Position numbers and translations under genes: made by a program. Positions 5,779 through 15,444 of a stretch of 15,493 nt of DNA are shown here, piece by piece. The stretch comes from Methylibium sp031393925 (GTDB lineage: Bacteria; Pseudomonadota; Gammaproteobacteria; Burkholderiales; Burkholderiaceae_C). Below the pieces are notes generated by a model that was not told the DNA's origin, made no database searches, and saw nothing but the letters and a program-made list of their open reading frames with translations. Position 1 is the first letter of the stretch, and the number at the start of each line of letters is the position of its first letter. The stretch lies in assembly GCF_031393925.1 (NCBI RefSeq), contig NZ_JANMWL010000250.1:1-15493 (forward strand), in the 5' to 3' direction.

Positions 5779-6435
5779 ATGAGTCCGATGCAACATCGCC
5801 CGCTGCGCACTCACGGCTTCACGCTGGTCGAGGTGCTGGTGGCGCTGCTCATCATGGCGGTGATCGCCGCGATGTCGTGGCAGGGCATCGACGCGATCGT
5901 GCGCTCGCGCGACATCAGCGCCGGTCGGCTGGAGCAGCAGCTTCGGCTGCAGTCCGTGATCGCGCAATGGGAGACCGATCTGGCCGAGCTGCAGGATCCC
6001 GAGGTCGTGCCGGCCCTGCAGTTCGACGGCGCCAACCTGCGCCTGACCCGGCGCACACCCGAGGGCCTGCAGATGGTGGTGTGGGCCCTGCGCGGTGAGA
6101 GCCTCATGCGCTGGGCCGGCCCGAGCGTCACGCATGTGCGCGCCCTGCAGCAGTCGTGGCTGCAAGCGCAGCAATTGCTCGGCAACGAGTCGGGCCAGCT
6201 GCGCGCACTCGGCGGCGTGGCGTCCTGGCAGCTTTATTACTGGCGCGGCAATTCTTGGAGCAACGCGCAGTCCAGCGCTGGTGTGGCTGCGCCGGTGGCT
6301 GGAGCGGCGTCGGGCGCTGCGCCCTCGCAAAGTCAGTTGCTGCCACAGGGCGTGCGCATGGTGCTGGCCTTTCGCGAAGGTGGCGGTTTTGCAGGCTCGC
6401 TGCAGCGCGACGTGCAACTCGGACCGAACCCATGA
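5779..6435 (+). CDS. gspJ: Type II secretion minor pseudopilin GspJ
   Basis: GspJ pairs with GspI and GspK at the pseudopilus tip. The 218-residue protein opens with the leader MSPMQHRPLRTHG, cleaved before Phe14, then FTLVEVLVALLIMAVIAAMSW with Glu at +5. The next segment, WQGIDAIVRSRD, is typical of GspJ, and the length matches the family (about 200-220). The region LQMVVWALRGESLMRW and the C-terminal WRGNSWSNAQS segment also fit. An Ala/Ser-rich stretch around residues 173-193 looks like a flexible loop. An in-frame ATG at 5788 is an alternative start and would shorten the leader by three residues; neither has a visible ribosome binding site. It begins 9 bp after gspI ends. Confidence 0.9.
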   Translation: MSPMQHRPLRTHGFTLVEVLVALLIMAVIAAMSWQGIDAIVRSRDISAGRLEQQLRLQSVIAQWETDLAELQDPEVVPALQFDGANLRLTRRTPEGLQMVVWALRGESLMRWAGPSVTHVRALQQSWLQAQQLLGNESGQLRALGGVASWQLYYWRGNSWSNAQSSAGVAAPVAGAASGAAPSQSQLLPQGVRMVLAFREGGGFAGSLQRDVQLGPNP

Positions 6436-7442
6436 TGTCGCCGCGCAGCCCCCGTCGCCGCCGCTTGCAGCAAGGCGCGGCGCTGTTGACGGCGATGGTG
6501 ATCGTCACCCTGGTGGCCACCCTGGCGTCCGCAATGGTGTGGCAACAGTGGCGCGCGGTGCAGGTGGAGTCGGCCGAACGAGCACGCGCCCAGGCGCTCT
6601 GGATTCTGGACGGTGCCATCGACTGGGCGCGCCTGATCCTGCGCGAGGACGCGCGTCAGAACCAGCGCGGCAGCATGATCGATCACCTTGGTGAACCCTG
6701 GGCCGTGCCACTGGCCGAGGCGCGGTTGTCAACCTTCCTGGCAGCCGATCGCGACAACACCGACGATGCGCCCGAAGCTTTCCTGTCGGGCGCGATCACC
6801 GACGCGCAGTCGCGCTACAACTTACGCAACGTGATCAATCCGGCTGGCAACCGGCAGGCCGAAGAGGACGTGCTGCGCCGACTGCTCGATTACGCCGGCG
6901 CGCGCAGCGAGGTCGCGCCGGGGCTGCTCGCCGCGCTGCGTGACTTGGCGCCCCCGGAGGCGGCGGCCTCCGGTGCGACGCGGGCCCAGATCAATCCTGA
7001 CCCGCCGCTCATGCCCCGGCGCCTGGATCAACTCGCGTGGCTCGGCCTTGACGCCGAAACGGTGGGCCGGATCGCTCCCTACATCACCTTGCTGCCGGTG
7101 CGCACGCCCGTCAACGTGAACACCGCGCCCAAGGAAGTGCTCGCTGCGGTCATCCCGGGGCTCGATCTCGCCAGCGCCGAGCGCCTGGTGCAGGCGCGCC
7201 AGCGAGACCCGTTTCGCAACCTCCAGCAGGTTCAGGCGCTGCTTCCGCAGTCCACCGCGACGACGGCCCTGAGCGCCAGCAGCCTGAACGTCGTGTCGAT
7301 CTACTTCGAGATCCAGGGCCGGCTGCGGTTGCTCGACCGGGTGATCGAGGAGCGCGCCCTCGTCGTGCGCCGCAACCTCGACATCCTGCCGGTGCGCCGC
7401 GAACGCGTGACGGCGCTCGACGCGGGCGCCGTCACGCGCTGA
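6432..7442 (+). CDS. gspK: Type II secretion minor pseudopilin GspK
   Basis: GspK is the large pseudopilin capping the pseudopilus tip. The 336-residue protein has a basic leader (SPRSPRRRRLQQG) ending at Gly15, then AALLTAMVIVTLVATLAS. Position +5 is Thr rather than Glu, the known hallmark of GspK. Downstream are ALWILDGAIDWARLIL (55-70), the conserved D-x-LGEPWAVP region (84-93), and DAQSRYNLRNVIN (124-136), typical of the family. A helix-hairpin-helix-like C-terminal part reads VNVNTAPKEVLAAV (227-240), then IPGLDLASAERLVQAR. The ATG at 6432 shares ATGA with the gspJ stop, indicating coupled translation. Much longer upstream readings of this frame lie over gspJ and are not credible. Confidence 0.92.
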   Translation: MMSPRSPRRRRLQQGAALLTAMVIVTLVATLASAMVWQQWRAVQVESAERARAQALWILDGAIDWARLILREDARQNQRGSMIDHLGEPWAVPLAEARLSTFLAADRDNTDDAPEAFLSGAITDAQSRYNLRNVINPAGNRQAEEDVLRRLLDYAGARSEVAPGLLAALRDLAPPEAAASGATRAQINPDPPLMPRRLDQLAWLGLDAETVGRIAPYITLLPVRTPVNVNTAPKEVLAAVIPGLDLASAERLVQARQRDPFRNLQQVQALLPQSTATTALSASSLNVVSIYFEIQGRLRLLDRVIEERALVVRRNLDILPVRRERVTALDAGAVTR

Positions 7443-7524
7443 AGCCCGCAAGCCAACGCCCGATTACCGATCAAGGCCACGCCGCCAATAGCCACCCCTA
7501 CAATCTTTTCGATCCGCCCGCCGC
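7443..7524 (+). promoter_or_regulatory. Possible internal promoter before gspL
   Basis: This 82-bp gap is unusual in an operon of overlapping genes. TACAAT at 7499-7504 matches five of six -10 consensus bases and sits 20 bp before the gspL ATG. No acceptable -35 box is found 16-18 bp upstream. The gspL start also lacks a ribosome binding site, so a very short leader is possible. It may give separate expression of the platform and secretin genes, or be a chance match. Confidence 0.3.
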
Positions 7525-8787
7525 ATGAGCACGCTTGCCCTCTCCATCCCGCCCCGACCGCGACTGCGTGCCGGCGCCGCCGCGCCCGCCGCGGCGGCCA
7601 GTTCCGGTGAGCTGGCCTTTGCGCTCAGCAACGACGGGCTGCTGGTCAGCCGCGAGGGGCACGCCGCTGCGACCCTGCTGCCCAAGGCCGACCAGGTGGT
7701 GGCCGTGCTGGCGGCCGCCGACGTCAGCTGGCATCGCATCGTCTGCCCCAAGGCGCCGGCCGCCAAGCTCGGCGCCGCACTGGCGGGCGTGCTCGAAGAC
7801 GCGCTGCTCGAAGACGCGCCGCAGCTGCATTTCGCCATCGCCCCCGGCGCGCGGGGCGGCGCGACGGTGTGGGTGGCGGCCACCGATCGCGCCTGGCTGT
7901 TCGGCGAGATCGCCGCCATTGAGCGTGCCGGACTGCGCGTCGATCGCGTCGTGCCGGCCGCCTGGCCTGACGAGCCGCCCACCGGCCACTTCGCTGAAAC
8001 GCACGAAAGCACCGGTGCCGGCCTTGCCAGCTTCGGCTTGGCGCTGACCTGGTCCCACGCGGGCGGCGTTGCCACCTGGCCGCTGCAAGGTGGCCTTGCG
8101 CGCAGCCTGTTGCCCGCCGAGCTGCCGCCCGACGCCCGCTTCACCGCGACACCGGCAGTCGCCGCGCCGGCCGAGCGTTGGCTCGGCGCCAGCGTCAACG
8201 TGCAGTCACCGGCCGAACACCTCCTGCAGGCGGCGCGCTCGCTATGGAACCTGCGCCAGTTCGGACTGGCGCCGCGGCACCGCGGCGTGAGCGCGCTGCG
8301 CGAAGGCTGGCGAATCTCGCGTGGGCCGTCGTGGCGATGGGCGCGGCGCGGCGTGATCGGCCTCGTGGCGATCCAGCTGCTCGGCCTGAATATCGCGGCC
8401 TGGCAACAGCGCAGCGCGCTCGACGCCAAGCGTCGGTCCATGACCAGCGTGCTGCTGGCCGCCCATCCGCAAGTGCGCTCGGTACTCGACGCCTCGGCGC
8501 AGATGCAGCGCGAAACCGACACCCTGCGTGTGGCCGCCGGCCGGCCTGGCGAAGCCGACTTCGAGGCCGCGCTCCAGGCCGCCGCCAGCGCCTGGCCGGC
8601 GCAGCAACCGGTGCAGACACTCGGCTACGAGAACAGCCGTCTCACGCTCGCCGCGCCCGGCTGGAACGAACAGCAGGTGGCCGGCTTTCGCGACGCGCTC
8701 GCACCCAGCGGTTGGCGCGTCGACGCGGTGGACGGCCGGCTGACCCTGAGCCGACAGCTGACAGTGGCTGCGGGGAGCAGCTTGTGA
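7525..8787 (+). CDS. gspL: Type II secretion assembly-platform protein GspL
   Basis: GspL anchors the ATPase GspE to the inner membrane and binds GspM. The 420-residue protein shows the family layout. A cytoplasmic actin-like domain (about 28-270) contains WHRIVCPKAPAAKLGAALAGVLEDALLED (69-97), the usual GspL 'VLEDxLLED' helix. A single membrane segment lies at about 276-293 (GVIGLVAIQLLGLNIAAW), preceded by a positive cluster. The periplasmic ferredoxin-like domain ends near residue 415. The N-terminal 27 residues are Ala/Pro/Arg-rich and unlike the rest. ATG 7525 is the only good start near the beginning; it has no evident ribosome binding site. The gene follows an 82-bp gap with a possible promoter and precedes gspM by 25 bp. 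Confidence 0.9.
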   Translation: MSTLALSIPPRPRLRAGAAAPAAAASSGELAFALSNDGLLVSREGHAAATLLPKADQVVAVLAAADVSWHRIVCPKAPAAKLGAALAGVLEDALLEDAPQLHFAIAPGARGGATVWVAATDRAWLFGEIAAIERAGLRVDRVVPAAWPDEPPTGHFAETHESTGAGLASFGLALTWSHAGGVATWPLQGGLARSLLPAELPPDARFTATPAVAAPAERWLGASVNVQSPAEHLLQAARSLWNLRQFGLAPRHRGVSALREGWRISRGPSWRWARRGVIGLVAIQLLGLNIAAWQQRSALDAKRRSMTSVLLAAHPQVRSVLDASAQMQRETDTLRVAAGRPGEADFEAALQAAASAWPAQQPVQTLGYENSRLTLAAPGWNEQQVAGFRDALAPSGWRVDAVDGRLTLSRQLTVAAGSSL

Positions 8788-8812
8788 TCCGCCAGCCGGC
8801 GTGGAGACCCTC

Positions 8813-9325
8813 ATGAAGCGCATCGCCCTGCCCGAAGGCATTGAAACCGCGATCGCGCAGTCGCGCGCGCGCTGGAGGCGGCTGGCCCGCCGCGAACGGC
8901 GCCTCGTCAGCGTGGCGCTGACGGTGGTCGCCCTGGCGCTGCTCTGGGCCATTGCCGTGCAGCCGGCCTGGCACACGCTGCGCACCGCGCCGGCACAGAT
9001 TGACGCGGTCGACCTGCAACTGCAGCAGATGCAGCGCATGGCTGGCGAGACGCGCGAGCTGCGGGCGCTTCCGCCCGTCAAGCCATCCCAGGCCATTGAA
9101 GCGCTGCGGGGCGCGACCGACCGGCTCGGCCCCAGCGCCAAGCTTTCGCTGGTCGGCGACCGCGCCACGGTGAGCTTCGAAGGCGTTCCCGGCGAGGCGC
9201 TGGCCGCCTGGCTCGGCGAGGTGCGCAGCGCGGCACGTGCGCGCCCCGACGAAGCCAAGCTGTCGCGCGGACCCGCGGGCAGCTACAGCGGCAGCGTCAC
9301 GCTCGGTCTGGCACGGCCGGGCTGA
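8813..9325 (+). CDS. gspM: Type II secretion assembly-platform protein GspM
   Basis: GspM is a bitopic inner-membrane protein that dimerises and partners with GspL. The 170-residue sequence has a basic cytoplasmic start, with RARWRRLARRERR at 18-30. One membrane helix follows at about 31-51 (LVSVALTVVALALLWAIAV), then a periplasmic coiled segment (60-80) and a small ferredoxin-like domain. The conserved membrane-proximal QPAWHTLRTAP fits the family. The ATG at 8813 is chosen because GGAG lies six bases upstream; a GTG at 8801 would add four residues but lacks such a site. GspM proteins are poorly conserved, so position after gspL counts for much of the call. Confidence 0.87.
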   Translation: MKRIALPEGIETAIAQSRARWRRLARRERRLVSVALTVVALALLWAIAVQPAWHTLRTAPAQIDAVDLQLQQMQRMAGETRELRALPPVKPSQAIEALRGATDRLGPSAKLSLVGDRATVSFEGVPGEALAAWLGEVRSAARARPDEAKLSRGPAGSYSGSVTLGLARPG

Positions 9326-9351
9326 GCGCGCAAGGACCCAAGGCAAGCGCA

Positions 9352-10278
9352 ATGGCCCGCCCCTTTCAAGCCTCCGGATGGCGCGCCTCGCTGTGGCGCG
9401 TCTCGCGCCTGCAACGGCGCGGCGAGCCCGCCAGCCGGCTCAGCGAGTTCGGGCGATCCACCTACGAAGGCCTGCGCTGGCAGCGCGCCCTGCATGCTGG
9501 GCGGCGCTGGGCACTGTGGGGCGCACTGTGCGGCGGCCTGCTGGGTCTGGTGGCGTTCGCGCCGGCGGCCTGGCTGGCGGCCTGGGTCGAGCGCACGAGC
9601 GCGGGCCAGTTGCTGCTGGCCGACGCGCGCGGCAGCATCTGGAGGGGCAGCGCCGTGGCGGTGCTCACCGCCGGTGCCGACAGCCGCAGCGCACGCTCCC
9701 TGCCCGGGCGTTTGCATTGGACCTTGCGGCCCGCGGGCCTGGGCCTGGCACTGCAGCTCGAACACGCCTGTTGCCTCAACGGCCAGCCGACGCTGCGCTT
9801 CAAGCCGGGCTTGGGCACCCTGACCACCACGCTCGACGGCAGCCCGGGCTGGATCGGCCAGTGGCCGGCCGAATGGCTGGCCGGCCTGGGCACGCCGTGG
9901 AATACGCTGCAACTTGGCGGCGCGCTGCGCCTCACCTCGCCCGGCCTGACGCTCACCTGGGTGCAGGGCCGCTGGCGCGTCCAGGGTCAGGCAACGCTCG
10001 AGATGCTCGACGTGGCCTCGCGGGTCTCGCCGCTGCCGCGCCTGGGCAGCTACCGCCTGCAGTTGTCGGGCGACCCCGGCAATGCCGGCACCGCGCAGCT
10101 CGGGCTCTCGACCCTCGACGGCGCGCTGCAGCTCTCCGGCCAGGGCACGCTCGGCCCGAACGGCATGCGCTTTCGTGGCGAGGCCAGTGCAGCAGAAGCC
10201 GACCAGCAGGCCCTGGCCAACCTCCTGAATATCATCGGACGACGCGACGGCGCGCGGTCCGTCATTGCGATCGGATGA
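9352..10278 (+). CDS. gspN: Type II secretion accessory protein GspN
   Basis: GspN is found in a subset of T2SS loci and is not essential in every system; its exact role is not settled. The 308-residue protein has an N-terminal cytoplasmic stretch of about 50 residues, one membrane segment at about 52-78 (WALWGALCGGLLGLVAFAPAAW), then a beta-rich periplasmic domain. GspN-like motifs there are LLLADARGSIWRGSAV (86-101), LHWTLRP (120-126) and a C-terminal GTLGPNGMRFRGEASAAE segment followed by LANLLNIIGRRDG. It is longer than common GspN proteins (about 250) because of the N-terminal extension. The ATG at 9352 follows an AAGG-rich but imperfect ribosome binding site. Its stop overlaps the gspD start as ATGA. 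Confidence 0.87.
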   Translation: MARPFQASGWRASLWRVSRLQRRGEPASRLSEFGRSTYEGLRWQRALHAGRRWALWGALCGGLLGLVAFAPAAWLAAWVERTSAGQLLLADARGSIWRGSAVAVLTAGADSRSARSLPGRLHWTLRPAGLGLALQLEHACCLNGQPTLRFKPGLGTLTTTLDGSPGWIGQWPAEWLAGLGTPWNTLQLGGALRLTSPGLTLTWVQGRWRVQGQATLEMLDVASRVSPLPRLGSYRLQLSGDPGNAGTAQLGLSTLDGALQLSGQGTLGPNGMRFRGEASAAEADQQALANLLNIIGRRDGARSVIAIG

Positions 10279-12481
10279 CCATGAGCTTGCAGCCTATCCC
10301 CCACCCGGAGCGACCGCTCTGCAGCATCGTCATTGGCATCACGCTGGCCTGCTCGCTCGGCGTGCTGGCGGTCGCCCCGGCAGCCCTGGCGCAGACCGCG
10401 CCGGCCACTGCTCGGGAGCGGCGCGAGCCGGTCACGCTGAACTTCGTCAACGCCGAAATCGAAGGTGTGTCGCGCGCGATCGGCGCCATTCTCGACCGGC
10501 AGATCCTCGTCGACCCGCGCGTGCGCGGGCAGATCACGCTCTACAGCGAGCAGCCGCTCACGCCGCGCGAGGCCTACCTCAACTACCTGGCAGCGCTGCG
10601 CGGCCTGGGCTTCACGGTGGTCGAGTCGGGCGGGCTCCTGAAGGTGGTGCCCGAGGCCGACGCCAAGCTGCAGACCGGCACCGTCTCGATCGGCGACGTG
10701 AGCCGCCGCGGCGACCAGGTGATCACGCAGATCTTCCGCCTGCAGCACGAGAACGCCAACAACCTGGTGGCGGTGCTGCGCCCGCTGATCAGCCCTAACA
10801 ACACCATCAACGCGAGTCCCACCAACAACACGCTGGTCATCACCGATTACGCCGACAACCTGCAGCGCATCGCCAAGATGATCGCCGCGCTCGACGTCGC
10901 CGGCTCCACCGACATCGAAGTAATTCCGCTCAGGCACGCGATCGCCTCCGACATGGTGGTGATGGTGCAGCGGCTTTCCGACGGCGGCGCTGCCGTGCCC
11001 GGCCAGCAGCCCGGCGCGGCGGCGGGCGGCATGTCGGTGCTGGCCGACACGCGCACCAACTCACTGCTGGTGCGCGCGTCCAACCCGGCACGCCTGACGC
11101 AAGTGCGCTCGCTGGTCGCCAAACTCGACCAGCCGGGCGTCGGCGGCGCCGGCGGCAGCAACATTTACGTGGTCTACCTGAAAAATGCCGACGCGACGCG
11201 GCTGGCCCAGGTGCTGCGTGCCGCCTTTGCAAACGACTCGCGCGGCGCCAGCGGCGGCGGCGGCGCACTGCCCGGCGCGCAGCCGAGCAGCGGCCTGGCC
11301 AACGTGCTCGGTGGCGGGCAAAGCGGCAGCCAGGCCTCGCCGCAGAGCACCAGCCCGGTCAGCGCGGCCGCCGCGCCGCAGACCGGCGGCTTCGTGCAGG
11401 CCGACCCGGCCACCAACTCACTCATCATCACCGCCGCCGAGCCTATGTACCGGCAGCTACGCTCGGTGATCGACCAGCTCGATTCGCGCCGTGCGCAGGT
11501 CTACGTGGAGACCATGATTGTCGAGGTCAACGCCACCAAGGCGGCCGACATCGGCTTCCAGTGGCAGGGCCTGATCGGCAAGGACGGCGACAAGACGGGC
11601 GTGGTCGGTGGCACCAACTTCGGCACTGGGGGCAACAACATCATCAACCTCGCCATCGCCGCGGCGGGTAGCGGCACCAGCGCGACGGGCACGCTGCCCT
11701 CGGCCGGCCTGAATATCGGCGTGATCCGTAAGTACGGCGGCGTCTACACGCTCGGCGCGCTCGCCCGTTTCCTGCAGACCAATGCCGACGGCAACATTCT
11801 CTCCACGCCCAACCTGGTGACCCTCGACAACGAGGAGGCCAAGATCGTCGTCGGCCAGAACGTGCCCTTCGTGACCGGCTCCTTCACCAACACCGGCGGC
11901 GGCACCGGGGCCACCAACCCGTTCCAGACCATCGAGCGCAAGGACGTTGGCATCACCCTGCGCGTGAAGCCGCAGATCGGCGAGAACGGCGCGGTGCGCA
12001 TGGTGATCTACCAGGAAGTCTCCAGCGTGGTGAACCAGAACGTCTCGCAGGGCGTGGCCGACGCGACCGCGGGCCTGGTCACCAACAAGCGCTCGCTCGA
12101 ATCGACCGTGGTGGTCGACGATGGCGAGATCCTCGTGCTCGGCGGCCTGATCCAGGACCAGTTTCAGGACAACAGCAGCCGCGTGCCGGGCCTGGGCAGC
12201 ATTCCCGTCTTCGGCGCGCTGTTTCGCAGCGACAACCGCACGCGCACCAAGAGCAACCTGATGGTGTTCCTGCGGCCGGTGGTGGTGCGCACGCCGGAGG
12301 CGCAGAACGCGCTGTCGCTGGATCGCTACGACCTGATCCGCGCCCAGCAAAAGGACACTCAACCCGAGCCGAGGGCGCTGCTGCCCATCAACGAAGCGCC
12401 GGTGCTGCCGCCATTGCGCGCGCCGGCCAGCGCGCCGATCGAGCCGGGGCCGACGCGGCCGTCGTCGCCGCCCCTGGAGAA

Positions 12482-12485
<4 letters not shown>
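10275..12485 (+). CDS. gspD: Type II secretion outer-membrane secretin GspD
   Basis: GspD oligomerises into the gated outer-membrane channel of the T2SS. The 736-residue precursor has a signal peptide with a hydrophobic core at about 17-35 and likely cleavage after PAALA (39). The N0 domain covers about 53-127 (LNFVNAEIEGVSRAIGAILD onwards). N1, N2 and N3 repeats follow, with N-N-T-LVITDY (184-192), T-R-TNSLLVRAS (259-269) and PATNSLIITA (378-387) marking their ends. A Gly/Ser/Ala-rich loop at 322-373 interrupts N3. The secretin domain runs from about 400 to 672, with VPFVTGS (530-536) and the gate-region signature VPGLGSIPVFGALFR (637-651). The tail (690-736) is proline-rich, and no clear pilotin-binding S-domain is recognised. 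ATG 10275 shares ATGA with the gspN stop. A much longer upstream reading of this frame overlaps gspN and is rejected. Confidence 0.95.
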
Positions 12486-13918
<1,433 letters not shown>

Positions 13919-14046
13919 ACATGCCGACCTCCACGCTGGTGGCTTCGCTCCTGCACTGCTCCCGGCACCGCGCAGGCGCGGCTTCGTGGCCCTTGGGGTG
14001 CAGCCTGCCTTGCGGCGGCCCGGCGGCAGACTGACTGCGAAGCGCG
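13919..14046 (+). other. 128-bp gap between gspE and gspF
   Basis: This is the largest gap in the plus-strand secretion series. An ATG at 13921 opens a 37-codon frame ending at 14034 (MPTSTLVASLLHCSRHRAGA at its start), immediately after the gspE stop. It has no ribosome binding site of its own beyond possible coupling, resembles nothing I recognise, and is probably not a gene. No terminator with a T-run and no good promoter is visible. Confidence 0.3.
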
Positions 14047-15264
14047 ATGCCCGCCTACAAATTCGAAGCACTCGACGCCATCGGCAAGACCCGAAGCGGG
14101 CTGCTCGAGGCCGACAATGCGCGCGCGGCACGCGCCCAGTTGCGGCTGCAGCAAATGGTGCCGCTCGACGTGACGCCAGTGCTGTCGCAGGCCGCTGCCG
14201 ACAGCGGCAGCTTTCGCTTCGGCAGGCGCGTCTTCAGCAGCACCGGGTTGGCGATCTGGACGCGTCAGCTCGCCGGCTTGGTGGTCGCGGGCCTGCCGCT
14301 CGAGCGCGCCCTCACCGCCCTGACCGACGAGTCCGAAGACCCGCGTCAGCGCGAACTACTCGCCCACCTGCGCGCCGAGGTCAACGGCGGTTCGCCCTTC
14401 GCGCGCGCGATGGCGAGCGCGCCGCGCGAGTTCGACGACACCTACCGCGCCGTGGTCAGTGCCGGCGAGCAGACCGGCCAGCTCGGCGTGGTGCTCGACA
14501 AGCTGGCCGACGACCTGGAAGAACGCCAGGAACTCAAGAGCAAGCTCATCGGCGCAGCCCTCTACCCGGCCATCGTCTCGCTGGTGGCGATCGTGATCGT
14601 GATCTTTCTCGTCACCTACGTGGTGCCGCAGGTGGCCAGCGTATTTGCGGGCGGCAAGCGCGCCCTGCCCTTCCTCACCAGCGCCATGCTCGCCATCAGC
14701 GCCTTCCTGCGCAGCTGGGGCTGGCTGCTCGCGCTGGGTATTGCCGGCGCGGTCGGCACGCTGCTGTGGATGCGCCGCAACGAGGCGTTTCGCGAACGCT
14801 TCGATGCCTTCTGGCTCACCTTGCCGCTGATCGGGCGGCTCTCGCGCGGCTACAACGCCGCGCGCTTTGCCGGCACGCTGGCGATGTTGGCCGGCGCGGG
14901 CGTGCCTATCCTCAAAGCGCTGCAGGCCGCGGCCGAGACGCTGTCCAACCGCGCCATGCGCGCCGATGCGATGGCGGCGCTCGCGCAAGTGCGCGAAGGT
15001 GCGCCACTGGCGTCGGCGCTGTCGGGCAAGAAGCGCTTTCCGGGGCTGCTGGCAATGTTCGCGCGCCTGGGCGAACAGACCGGCCAGCTGCCGGTCATGC
15101 TGCAGCGCGCGGCCGACCAGCTCGGCACCGAGGTGCAGCGCCGCGCCCTGGCCATGGCCACCATCCTGGAGCCGCTGCTCATCGTCACGATGGGCGCGGT
15201 GGTGATGCTGATCGTGCTGGCGGTGCTGCTGCCGATCATCCAGCTCAACACCTGGGTCAAGTAG
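14047..15264 (+). CDS. gspF: Type II secretion inner-membrane platform protein GspF
   Basis: GspF is the polytopic core of the inner-membrane platform and contacts GspE and GspL. The 405-residue length is standard. It opens with MPAYKFEALDAIGKTRSGLLEADNARAA-type sequence, then the first cytoplasmic GspF repeat (about 68-170), containing FSSTGLAIWTRQLAGLVVAGLPLERAL and SAGEQTGQL (138-146). Membrane segments lie at about 173-197, 224-243 and 374-397. The second repeat (about 270-370) has RFAGTLAMLAGAGVPILKAL and RLGEQTGQLPVML, mirroring the first. The C-terminus LLPIIQLNTWVK is typical of the family. ATG 14047 matches the conserved family N-terminus, although the ribosome binding site is weak. 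It is the last gene of the secretion series in the window. Confidence 0.95.
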   Translation: MPAYKFEALDAIGKTRSGLLEADNARAARAQLRLQQMVPLDVTPVLSQAAADSGSFRFGRRVFSSTGLAIWTRQLAGLVVAGLPLERALTALTDESEDPRQRELLAHLRAEVNGGSPFARAMASAPREFDDTYRAVVSAGEQTGQLGVVLDKLADDLEERQELKSKLIGAALYPAIVSLVAIVIVIFLVTYVVPQVASVFAGGKRALPFLTSAMLAISAFLRSWGWLLALGIAGAVGTLLWMRRNEAFRERFDAFWLTLPLIGRLSRGYNAARFAGTLAMLAGAGVPILKALQAAAETLSNRAMRADAMAALAQVREGAPLASALSGKKRFPGLLAMFARLGEQTGQLPVMLQRAADQLGTEVQRRALAMATILEPLLIVTMGAVVMLIVLAVLLPIIQLNTWVK

Positions 15265-15303
15265 CCCGACAGCGTGCCGCGCGAGCATGGTCGGCGGCGG
15301 GCT

Positions 15304-15345
15304 GTGCAGTGCAGTGCAGTGCTTCCGAATTCAAGCTTGCGGAAG
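15304..15345. repeat. GTGCA tandem repeat and adjoining hairpin after gspF
   Basis: GTGCA is repeated 3.8 times at 15304-15322. It runs directly into a 6-bp inverted repeat, CTTCCG (15322-15327) with CGGAAG (15340-15345), around a 12-base AT-richer loop. The hairpin lies 58 bp beyond the gspF stop but lacks a following T-run, so it is at best a weak terminator or an mRNA end stabiliser. Confidence 0.35.
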
Positions 15346-15399
15346 AACTTTCAGACAGCCGTGTCTCGGGGCAGGTGCCGACAGCGGCTGGCTGGATCA

Positions 15400-15444
15400 G
15401 CGGCCGCATGTCACAGGCAAGCGCGCTTGCCCTGCTGCGGCCGC
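15400..15444. repeat. Nested inverted repeat with a 16-bp perfect palindrome
   Basis: GGCAAGCGCGCTTGCC (15416-15431) is a perfect palindrome. It is flanked on both sides by GCGGCCGC (15400-15407 and 15437-15444), giving an outer pairing around the inner one. As RNA it could fold into a GC-rich stem. No T-run follows on either strand. It may mark the end of the secretion transcript, a protein-binding site for a gene beyond the right edge, or composition alone. Confidence 0.4.

Noticed and set aside
9237..10274. Upstream extension of the gspD frame by 346 codons
   Set aside because: It lies on top of gspN, gives Arg/Ala-rich shadow sequence, and the signal peptide begins just after 10275.
15326..15444. 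Possible cloning-vector remnant (adjacent EcoRI and HindIII sites and two NotI sites)
   Set aside because: The surroundings are not a polylinker, GCGGCCGC also occurs at 3775-3782 in ordinary sequence, and such sites arise by chance in GC-rich DNA.
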